Source: Streptomyces sp. WAC 04229 (GTDB lineage Bacteria; Actinomycetota; Actinomycetes; Streptomycetales; Streptomycetaceae). Taken from it: a stretch of DNA of 61,933 nt. Below the pieces are notes generated by a model. That model searched no databases, had not been told where the DNA came from, and saw only the letters and a list, made by a program, of their open reading frames with translations. Of this stretch, positions 55,398-61,933 are shown in pieces. The stretch spans positions 1 to 61,933 of the forward strand of contig NZ_QHJH01000028.1 in assembly GCF_003947455.1 (NCBI RefSeq), in the 5' to 3' direction. The translations under genes were made by a program, and so were the position numbers. Positions within the stretch are counted from its first letter, which is position 1; each line of letters starts with the position of its first letter.

Positions 55398-58226
55398 TCA
55401 GGGTGCCCAGGGCGCCGCGATGCTCCACGTCGCGTCGGCCGTGAGGGTCTGCGGGCGGTTGTAGGCGTCTGGGGCGCCGCTTCCGGAGGCGATGTACACC
55501 GCGGACTCGAAGTGCCGCAGATAGGAGCCCGGGATGTTGATCGATTCGAAGGTGACGCCCGGACCGCCGATTCCGGGGCGGGCGCAGAAGGTGGCGTCCT
55601 GCCTGAAGAGGGCCGAGCCGTCGTCGGTCGCCGTGCGGACCCGGCTGTCGGCGTGGCGCAGGAACCGGCCCGGGTAGTTCACCGACTCGAAGGAGTAGCA
55701 CGACGAGTCCGCGAGCCCGCGCCGCAGGGTCCAGGTGGCGTCCTGCTTGAGCAGGCCGGAGCTGTTCGCGTCGACGGTCTCCGTGTGGGCGAGGCTGTCG
55801 GCGTGCCGCAGGTACCGGTTGGTGTGACCCCACGTGGTCACCCGCAGGGACTGGCGCCGGTCGGTGGGCAGCAGGACGGAGCTGCGCCACAGTGCCGGCT
55901 CCCCGGCGTTCCAGGTGGCGTCCGCGGCGAAGGACGTGCTGGTGTCCCACGGGTTCGGGCCGCCGCCGCGGGCCAGGTACACCTGGTCGGCGTAGTGGCG
56001 CAGGTAGCTGCCCGGCTGGTTGGACGCCTCGAAGGAGACGCCGCCCGCGGCCAGGCCCGGCCGGGAGCACCAGGTGGCGTCGGCGGCGAACGGGCCGCCG
56101 GTGTCGGAGTCGATGCGGACCCTGCTGTCGGCGTGCCGCAGATAGCGGCCCGGCTGGTTGACCGACTCGAAGGAGAAGCAGCGCGGGTCGGCCAGTCCCG
56201 CGACGGTGCGGAAGGAGGCGTCCTGGCGCGCGCCGTCCGCGGAACCGGTGCTCAGTACGTCGGTGCGGGCCGCCGAGTCGGCGTGCCGCAGGTAGCGGTC
56301 GGTGTGCCCGGCCGTTGTCACCCTGAACGAGCGGACGTGTCCGAGGGTGAGGCCGGCCGGGGCGTTGAGGTTGCGGGAGGCGTCGAGGAGCGCCGTGTGG
56401 GCCTGGCGTACCTGCTCGGTGTCGACCTTCTGCACGCGCCGGTCGTAGGTGAGCAGGCCGTTGTACTCGCCCTCCACGTCGGTGATCTCGGTGTAGACGT
56501 ACGCGGACAGCCCCTTGGCCGTCATGAGCTGCCGGACGTCGCGCACCATGCCGGTGTAGCGGTCGTTCAGCTGCTCGCGGCTGGTGACCTGCTCGTAGGC
56601 GAAGAACTGGCCGTTGGGGCTGTACTCGTGGCCGGGCGTGCGCAGTCCGACGCCGCCGAACTCGCCGAGCACGGAGACGCGGGTGTCGGAGGGGCGCGGT
56701 GCGTCGGGGCCGGTGTAGACGTGCCAGTCGATGATGTCGCCGGTGCCCGGGTCGCCCCTGGAGTCGCAGCAGTTGTAGCCGCTGTGCGGGTTCATCAGCC
56801 GCGTCGGGTCCTGGTTCTCCAGAGCGGTGGTGACGCGCCGGGTGGCGGCGAGGTCCCATTCGCCCCAGCCCTCGTTGAACGGGACGTAGGTGACGACGGC
56901 CGGTGAGAAGCGGTGTTCGTCGACGATCTCGCGCGCCTCGGTCTCGAACTGCGCGGTCTGCGCCGGGGTCCGGGCGTGGTCGAACGCCGGTGTGGACGGG
57001 ATGTCCTGCCACACCAGCAGCCCGAGCCGGTCGGCGTGGTAGTACCAGCGGGCCGGCTCGACCTTGATGTGCTTGCGCACCATGTTGAAGCCGAGTTCCT
57101 TGTGCTTGCGCAGGTCGAAGGCGAGGGCGTCGTCGGTGGGCGCGGTGTAGAGGCCGTCGGGCCAGAAGCCCTGGTCGAGGGTGCCGATCTGGAAGACGAA
57201 CTCACCGTTGAGCGTGGGGCGCATGACCCCGTCGATCTTCTTGGTGCCGATCTCGCGCATGCCGAAGTAGCTGGTGACGGTGTCCACCGCGGCGCCCGAG
57301 GCGTTGCGCAGGGTGACCCGCAGGTCGTACAGGAAGGGGTCGTCGGGCGACCAGCGGCGGGCGTCGGGGACGGGTACGGAGAACTCGGTGAAGCCGCCGG
57401 TGGCGCGGCCCACGACGGTCGTGCCGTTCATCGCCTCGGCCAGCACGGTGTGGCCGTCGACGTTGCCCCGGGTGAAGACGCGGACCCGGGCGGTGTTGTC
57501 CGACAGGCTGGGCCGGACGTCGACGGAGTAGACCGACGACACGGGTGTGGGCTCCATCCAGACGGTCTGCCAGATTCCGGAGGTGGGCGTGTAGAAGATG
57601 CCGCCGGGGTTGTTCACCTGCTTGCCCACGGTCTGCTTCTCGCCGCGCCCGTCGGTCGGGTCGTAGACGCGCACGATCAGTTCGTTGGCGCCGGTCCTGA
57701 GCTGCGGGGTGACGTCGGCCTCGAAGCGGTCGTAGCCGCCCTTGTGGGAGGCGACCCGGGTGCCGTTGACCCAGACGGTGGCCTCGTGGTCGACGGCCCC
57801 GAAGTGGAGTTGCACCCGTCTCCCGTTCCAGCTCTGCGGGACGGTGAAGGACCGCTTGTAGAACATGAGGTCCCGGTTGTCGTTGCGCATGATGCCGGAC
57901 AGGGCCGACTCCACCGGGTAGGGCACCAGGATGCGTTCGGGCAGGGTCTGGCCGGTCGGCGGTGCGGCGTTGCGGTCGACGTTGCCCGAGCCGTCGGCCG
58001 GCGGGTTGAGGAACTCCCACTCCCCGTTGAGCGACTGCCACTCCGGCCGCGTCATCTGGGGTCTCGGGTACTCGGGCAGGGGGTTGGTGGTGGACACCTG
58101 GCCGGTCCACGGAGTCGACAGCGGAGGTGTCTTGGGCATGACAACCGCAGAAGCGGTGCCGCCGAGGAGCAAGGCACCTCCGGTCAACATCAGCAGAGCC
58201 GCCAGACAGGCGATGAAGCGTCGCAT
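55398..58226 (-). CDS. secreted GH2 glycoside hydrolase with two AbfB (CBM42) domains
   Basis: 942 aa. A Tat/Sec-type signal (MRRFIACLAALLMLTGGALLLGGTASA) follows ATG 58226, which has GGAGGAG upstream. The sugar-binding, Ig-like and TIM-barrel domains of GH2 are in order, with the acid/base Glu in PFNEGWGEWD (about 450) and the nucleophile Glu in VLGEFGGVG (about 520). Two tandem AbfB domains start near 625 and 792, each with repeated RYLRHADS-type motifs, and bind arabinofuranose side chains. It probably removes beta-galactosyl or related residues from arabinose-rich polysaccharide. Confidence 0.92.
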   Translation of the reverse strand: MRRFIACLAALLMLTGGALLLGGTASAVVMPKTPPLSTPWTGQVSTTNPLPEYPRPQMTRPEWQSLNGEWEFLNPPADGSGNVDRNAAPPTGQTLPERILVPYPVESALSGIMRNDNRDLMFYKRSFTVPQSWNGRRVQLHFGAVDHEATVWVNGTRVASHKGGYDRFEADVTPQLRTGANELIVRVYDPTDGRGEKQTVGKQVNNPGGIFYTPTSGIWQTVWMEPTPVSSVYSVDVRPSLSDNTARVRVFTRGNVDGHTVLAEAMNGTTVVGRATGGFTEFSVPVPDARRWSPDDPFLYDLRVTLRNASGAAVDTVTSYFGMREIGTKKIDGVMRPTLNGEFVFQIGTLDQGFWPDGLYTAPTDDALAFDLRKHKELGFNMVRKHIKVEPARWYYHADRLGLLVWQDIPSTPAFDHARTPAQTAQFETEAREIVDEHRFSPAVVTYVPFNEGWGEWDLAATRRVTTALENQDPTRLMNPHSGYNCCDSRGDPGTGDIIDWHVYTGPDAPRPSDTRVSVLGEFGGVGLRTPGHEYSPNGQFFAYEQVTSREQLNDRYTGMVRDVRQLMTAKGLSAYVYTEITDVEGEYNGLLTYDRRVQKVDTEQVRQAHTALLDASRNLNAPAGLTLGHVRSFRVTTAGHTDRYLRHADSAARTDVLSTGSADGARQDASFRTVAGLADPRCFSFESVNQPGRYLRHADSRVRIDSDTGGPFAADATWCSRPGLAAGGVSFEASNQPGSYLRHYADQVYLARGGGPNPWDTSTSFAADATWNAGEPALWRSSVLLPTDRRQSLRVTTWGHTNRYLRHADSLAHTETVDANSSGLLKQDATWTLRRGLADSSCYSFESVNYPGRFLRHADSRVRTATDDGSALFRQDATFCARPGIGGPGVTFESINIPGSYLRHFESAVYIASGSGAPDAYNRPQTLTADATWSIAAPWAP

Positions 58227-58296
58227 CGAACTCCTCCTGAGCGCAGGGGCACACGTGGGTGAGCGACTGAGACGCGGGGAACGTAGCACGGAAACA

Positions 58297-58311
58297 GACT
58301 TCAACGAAGTC
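58297..58311. promoter_or_regulatory. palindrome GACTTC-AAC-GAAGTC upstream of GH2 gene
   Basis: A perfect 6-bp inverted repeat around AAC lies about 70 bp upstream of the GH2 start, in an AT-richer promoter region. It differs from the LacI-type site nearby, so it may bind another regulator. Confidence 0.4.
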
Positions 58312-58370
58312 CTTCAGTAAGAGCTAGAAACAAACATTTTCCTTCAGCGAGACCTAAGGCGTCCCTCCTG

Positions 58371-58386
58371 TTTACATCGATGTACA
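58371..58386. promoter_or_regulatory. LacI-type operator between GH2 and propeller-enzyme genes
   Basis: TTTACATCGATGTACA has a perfect 12-bp core (TACATCGATGTA) centred on CG, as LacI family sites do. It lies between the divergent GH2 and CBM13-propeller genes, about 50 bp before the latter's start. The LacI gene at 60127-61248 is the obvious candidate regulator. Confidence 0.65.
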
Positions 58387-58436
58387 CGCGGCTCTACCCT
58401 GGCGCCGATTTCGTCCTCGCAGGAAGGAAGACCGTC

Positions 58437-60116
58437 GTGATCCTCCGCCTGTACCACCTTCTCCGGCGTGCCCGGGCCCGGGCCGCGCTCACTCTGCTGA
58501 CCGGTGTCCTCGGCCTGTCCCTGGCCGTTCCCGCCACCGCCGGCACACCGCAGGTGTCCGGCCGGTCCCCGGCCGTCTCCCCCGCCGCCACGGGAACGCC
58601 GTTGCGTGACGGCACCGGTCTCTACCCGCGCGCCGTCCGGCTCGCGCACAACGGCGCGGCCAACGGGCGCGTCCTCGCGAGCGTCGTCACCTTCGACGGC
58701 AGCAACGGCGTCGGCGCCATCCACGAGAGCACGGACCAGGGTGCGAGCTTCCGCGAGGTCGGCCGGGTCGTCGACCCGGACTCCGCGGCGGGCCAGGGCC
58801 TGTGCTGCGCCACGCTCTTCGAACTGCCCCGGCAGGTCGGCGGGTTGCGGGCCGGCACGCTGCTGTGGGCCTCGTCGGCCGGTCAGGACGAGCAGGACCG
58901 GCGGATGGCGCTCAGGATCTGGCGGAGCGACGACGTGGGACGCACCTGGTCCTACCTCTCCTCCTGTGCCGTCGCGGGCGGCACCGGCGGTCTGTGGGAA
59001 CCGGAGTTCTCGGTGGCCGCGGACGGCGCGCTGGTCTGCCACTACTCGGACGAGACGGACCCCGGGCACAGTCAGAAGCTGGTCGCCGCGCGCAGCTACG
59101 ACGGCGTCCACTGGCAGGGCCACCACGACACCGTGGCGAGCGGCTGGTCCGCGGACCGGCCGGGCATGCCGATGGTGCGGCAACTGCCCGACGGCAGCTA
59201 CTTCATGAGCTTCGAGATCTGCAACCCCGGCGGCCAGTACCAGTGCGTGGTCCACTTCCGGACCTCGGCGGACGGGTGGAACTGGGGCGACCCCGCCTTC
59301 CTCGGGTACCGGCCGGAGACGGTGGACGGCAAGTACCTCCGCGCCGCGCCCACCGTCGCCTGGGCACCCTCCCCGGACGGCGCTCCGAACGGACGGCTGC
59401 TGCTGATCGCGCAGCGGCTGCTCAACAAGGACGGCACGCCCGCGGCGGACAGCGGCCGCACCATCCTCGCCAACACGGAGAACGGCAGCGGGCCCTGGTA
59501 CGAGATCGAGGCGCCGGTCGCGGTGCCGGCGCCGGAGGTCAACTACTGCCAGAACTACAGCTCGCCGCTGCTGCCGTCGGCGGACGGCCGGCGGGTGCTG
59601 GAGATCGCCACCGACTGGGACGGCTCGGTGTGCAAGCCGTACTTCGCCACCGGGAGCCTCACCGGCACCGGTGACGCGGCGGGCGTCGTGGACGGCGCGC
59701 TCCACCGGCTGGTGAACGCGAACAGCGGGCACTGCCTCGACGTCGCGGCCGACTCGCGGGAGCCCGGGGGCAACGTCCAGCAGTGGACGTGCAACGGGCT
59801 CGGTCCGCAGGACTGGACCGTGCGCGCCCGCGGCGGCGGCCACTTCACGCTGACCGGCCGGAACAGCGGCCACTGCCTGGACGTGGAGAACGGCTCCGCC
59901 ACGCCGGGCGCGAACGTCCGGCAGTGGCACTGCAACGGGTCGGCCGCCCAGGACTGGCGGCTGGAGAACGCGGGCCGGGGCTACTACCGGCTGGTCGCCC
60001 GCGCCGGCGGCCGGTGCCTGGACGTGGCCGAGGGCTCCCGGGCACCGGGCGGCAACGTCCGGCAGTGGACCTGCAACGGCCTCCAGCCGCAGCTCTGGCG
60101 GCTGCAGCGGGTCTGA
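58437..60116 (+). CDS. secreted beta-propeller (BNR/GH93-like) enzyme with CBM13
   Basis: 559 aa. An Arg-rich start, hydrophobic core and PATAG form the export signal. GTG 58437 follows AGGAAGGAAG. A propeller with Asp-box-like repeats spans about residues 60-415 (HESTDQGASFREVG, WRSDDVGRTWSYLSS, FRTSADGWNWGDP); LWEPEFSVAADGALVCHYSDE suggests an exo-arabinanase (GH93) or sialidase relative. A ricin-type CBM13 with three NSGHCLDV/QQW-type repeats runs from about 420 to the end. Arabinan degradation fits the neighbours better than sialic acid. Confidence 0.85.
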   Translation: MILRLYHLLRRARARAALTLLTGVLGLSLAVPATAGTPQVSGRSPAVSPAATGTPLRDGTGLYPRAVRLAHNGAANGRVLASVVTFDGSNGVGAIHESTDQGASFREVGRVVDPDSAAGQGLCCATLFELPRQVGGLRAGTLLWASSAGQDEQDRRMALRIWRSDDVGRTWSYLSSCAVAGGTGGLWEPEFSVAADGALVCHYSDETDPGHSQKLVAARSYDGVHWQGHHDTVASGWSADRPGMPMVRQLPDGSYFMSFEICNPGGQYQCVVHFRTSADGWNWGDPAFLGYRPETVDGKYLRAAPTVAWAPSPDGAPNGRLLLIAQRLLNKDGTPAADSGRTILANTENGSGPWYEIEAPVAVPAPEVNYCQNYSSPLLPSADGRRVLEIATDWDGSVCKPYFATGSLTGTGDAAGVVDGALHRLVNANSGHCLDVAADSREPGGNVQQWTCNGLGPQDWTVRARGGGHFTLTGRNSGHCLDVENGSATPGANVRQWHCNGSAAQDWRLENAGRGYYRLVARAGGRCLDVAEGSRAPGGNVRQWTCNGLQPQLWRLQRV

Positions 60117-60126
60117 CCGGCACGGA

Positions 60127-61248
60127 TCACGGTGTGGCCCGCCGGGCAGTGCTGCCCCGCACCACCAGTTGCGTGGGGAGTTCGAGCCGGAGCCGGTCGG
60201 CGGGCTCGCCGTCGATGATGCGCAGCAGGGTGTGGGCTGCCATCGAGGCCATGTCCTGCAACGGCTGGCGGACCGTGGTCAGCGGCGGGTGGGTCCAGCG
60301 GGCCACGGGGAGGTCGTCGAAGCCGACGAGCCCGACGTCGTCCGGGATGGCGTAACCGCGTTCGCGCAGCGCCTCGAAGGCGCCGAGGGCCTGCAGGTCG
60401 CTGGCGGCGAAGACGGCGGTGGGCGGTGCCTCCCCGGCGGCCTCTGCCGCGTCCAGCAGGCGGACCGTCTCGGCGCGGCCCGAGGCGTCGTTGAACTCCC
60501 CGTGCGGCACCCAGCCCGCCGGCACGGGGAGTTCGGCCGACTCCATGGTGGCGCGGAAGCCGTCGGCACGGGCTCTGCTGCACAGCACGTGCCGGGGGCC
60601 GGCCAGGTGGGCGATCCGGGTGTGGCCGAGGTCGATCAGGTGCCGGGTGGCGCTCACCGCGCCTGCCCAGTTGGTGGCGCCGACGGTGGGGACCAGCGCG
60701 TCCACGCTGCCGACGGGGTCGAGCAGGACGAACGGGACCTCCAGCGCGGCCAGCCGTTTGCGCTGCTGCGGGGTGAGGTCGGAGACGACGAGGATCGCCC
60801 CGTTGCTGCGGCGGGCGGCGAGCTGGTCGATCCACTCCCGGGTGTCGGAGCTGCGTCCGTGCACCGCGGACAGGACCATGCTCGCCCCGGCCTCGTGGAG
60901 CACCTCGTCGACCCCGCGGATGATCTCCACCGACCAGAGGCTGTCGAGTTCGTTGAGGACGAGGTCGATGACGGCGCCACGGCGGCGGGGAGGACGGCGC
61001 TGGTATCCGAGGTGCTCCATGACCGCCTCGACGCGGTCCTTGGTGTCCGTCGAGATGTCGGAGCGCCCGTGCAGGACCTTGGAGACCGTGGACACGGACA
61101 CCCCCGCCTCGGACGCGATCATGCTCAGGGTGACCCGGGTCCGGGCGTCGGGCTTCTCCGCCGTCATGCGAGTGTCATTCGAGGTGTCCGTTCCGCTGGG
61201 TGGTGCGTACTCCGCCACTCCGGGGGCCGCCACGCAGGAGTCTGCCAT
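60127..61248 (-). CDS. LacI family transcriptional regulator
   Basis: 373 aa. The HTH is VTLSMIASEAGVSVSTVSKVLHGRSDISTDTKDRVEAVMEHLGYQRR, after a 38-residue extension. The periplasmic-binding-like sensor has LDPVGSVDALVPTVGATNWAGAVSATRHLIDLGHTRIAHLAGP and FAASDLQALGAFEALRERGYAIPDDVGLVGFDDLP. ATG 61248 follows GGAGGGACC. It probably represses the flanking glycosidase genes through TTTACATCGATGTACA and is released by a sugar from the polysaccharide. Confidence 0.92.
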   Translation of the reverse strand: MADSCVAAPGVAEYAPPSGTDTSNDTRMTAEKPDARTRVTLSMIASEAGVSVSTVSKVLHGRSDISTDTKDRVEAVMEHLGYQRRPPRRRGAVIDLVLNELDSLWSVEIIRGVDEVLHEAGASMVLSAVHGRSSDTREWIDQLAARRSNGAILVVSDLTPQQRKRLAALEVPFVLLDPVGSVDALVPTVGATNWAGAVSATRHLIDLGHTRIAHLAGPRHVLCSRARADGFRATMESAELPVPAGWVPHGEFNDASGRAETVRLLDAAEAAGEAPPTAVFAASDLQALGAFEALRERGYAIPDDVGLVGFDDLPVARWTHPPLTTVRQPLQDMASMAAHTLLRIIDGEPADRLRLELPTQLVVRGSTARRATP

Positions 61249-61264
61249 GGTCCCTCCGCCGGGC

Positions 61265-61933
61265 TCACCCCGCCTCGTCGGGGCCGGGCGGCGTGTGCCG
61301 GTACTCCGCCCAGGCGAAGTCGGCGGTCATCCGGGCGCCGGTGAGGTCCTGGGCACACAGTCCGGCGAAGGCTCCGGTGAACCCCCACGCCGTGAAGTGT
61401 CCGGTCGACGGGTCGCCGAGGGTCGCGCTCTCGTCGGAGAGCCGGGTGACGTCGAGGTCGGGACCGATCCGCCGCCAGCCCGACGCCCGGCTGCCGCGCC
61501 AGGCGAAGGCCCCCTGCGCCCCGCGGACCGTCAGCCGCAGGTCCACGGCGCCGGGCGGTACCGCCACCGGGGGTGCGGGCTCGAAGTACCGGCCGTGGGC
61601 GCACAGTCCGACGCGCAGCACCCGGCCGAGGTTCTCGTCCCAGGTCAGGTGCAGATAGTGCCAGAGGGTCGAGTTGTAGTAGTGGACGATGCCCGCCATC
61701 TGGAGCGGTGAGCGCGGCGCGGCCTCGACGCGGGCCGAGAAGACGAACTCCTTGGCCTGCTGGCGCCGCGCCACCAGGCTCTGGCCGTGGGTGGAGCCGA
61801 GTGACTGGCCACCACGCAGCCGCAGGTGGCCCGGGCGCTCGGTCAGGTTCAGCCAGGAGGGGTCCGGATGGCGGCGCAGGGTCGCCCAGGGAACGGCGAG
61901 ACGCGGCCGGTCGAAGTCGTCCCGGACGGGTGG
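61265..61933 (-). CDS. GH43-like beta-xylosidase/arabinofuranosidase, C-terminal part (5' end outside window)
   Basis: The minus-strand frame is open to the window edge, so only the last 220 or so residues are visible. They match the C-terminal beta-sandwich of GH43 enzymes: FDRPRLAVPWATLRRHPDPSWLNLTERPGHLRLRGGQSLGSTHGQSLVARRQQ, MAGIVHYYNSTLWHYLHLTWDE and GAFAGLCAQDLTGARMTADFAWAEYR. The catalytic propeller lies outside. It is 16 bp upstream of the LacI gene on the same strand and likely part of the same operon. Confidence 0.82.
   Translation of the reverse strand, partial: PPVRDDFDRPRLAVPWATLRRHPDPSWLNLTERPGHLRLRGGQSLGSTHGQSLVARRQQAKEFVFSARVEAAPRSPLQMAGIVHYYNSTLWHYLHLTWDENLGRVLRVGLCAHGRYFEPAPPVAVPPGAVDLRLTVRGAQGAFAWRGSRASGWRRIGPDLDVTRLSDESATLGDPSTGHFTAWGFTGAFAGLCAQDLTGARMTADFAWAEYRHTPPGPDEAG

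Noticed and set aside
55398..56350. Tandem DNA repeats in the 3' part of the GH2 gene
   Set aside because: They reflect the protein-level repeats of two AbfB domains inside one reading frame.

Overview
The window looks like a stretch of Streptomyces chromosome, or a close relative. It is very GC-rich with strong third-position bias. GTG starts are common, and many gene pairs overlap by ATGA or TGATG. The content also fits: an MbtH protein behind an actinobacterial iron box, a SpoIIE/RsbW-type phosphatase, WYL and TetR regulators, an aerobic cobalamin pathway with CbiD, and secreted glycosidases carrying CBM13 or AbfB modules. No tRNA, rRNA, CRISPR array or intact transposase was seen.

Region by region. 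1-4.4 kb: the end of an NlpC/P60 gene with an unidentified partner, a DAACS-type symporter, and a secreted M1 metallopeptidase. 4.4-13.5 kb: a nutrient uptake and catabolism block with an ammonia-lyase-fold enzyme whose MIO tripeptide is altered, a divergent RpiR regulator coupled to an MFS transporter, a POT peptide transporter, a CocE-type hydrolase, an APC permease, and an orphan mbtH with an iron box. 13.6-24.9 kb: a GH30 glycosidase with a divergent TetR gene, then small metabolic genes with divergent regulators (RidA/WYL, SDR/TetR, TetR-FMN protein/amidase), a DHFR-like protein and an Fe superoxide dismutase. Several of these intergenic gaps hold strong palindromes that look like operators.

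24.95-25.13 kb is a foldback, MITE-like element flanked by CTAG. 25.2-36.8 kb carries cobalamin corrin-ring genes (cobN, cobG-cobH-cobIJ, cobK, cbiD, cobL-cobM). 40.4-45.0 kb carries a B12 BtuFCD-type importer and, divergently, a ferredoxin plus FhuF-like reductase. Each of these two units has its own cobalamin riboswitch, and cobN has a third. A SpoIIE-type phosphatase, a GNAT gene and a SigK/RskA pair lie between and beside these blocks.

47.1-55.3 kb is the most interesting part. It is a tightly packed five-gene operon that reads on the minus strand from 55265 down to 47121. It encodes a membrane protein built like the carrier-TM-acyltransferase part of epsilon-poly-lysine synthetase (Pls), a separate truncated-C/A/T NRPS protein, a SyrP/TauD-type oxygenase, and SbnB plus SbnA homologues that should make L-2,3-diaminopropionate. 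I read it as a split Pls-like system for a diaminopropionate oligomer or polymer, possibly oxidatively modified.

55.4-61.9 kb is a plant-polysaccharide locus, probably for arabinan or arabinose-rich hemicellulose: a secreted GH2 enzyme with two AbfB domains, a beta-propeller (BNR-type) enzyme with CBM13, a LacI regulator, and the C-terminal end of a GH43-like enzyme cut by the window edge.
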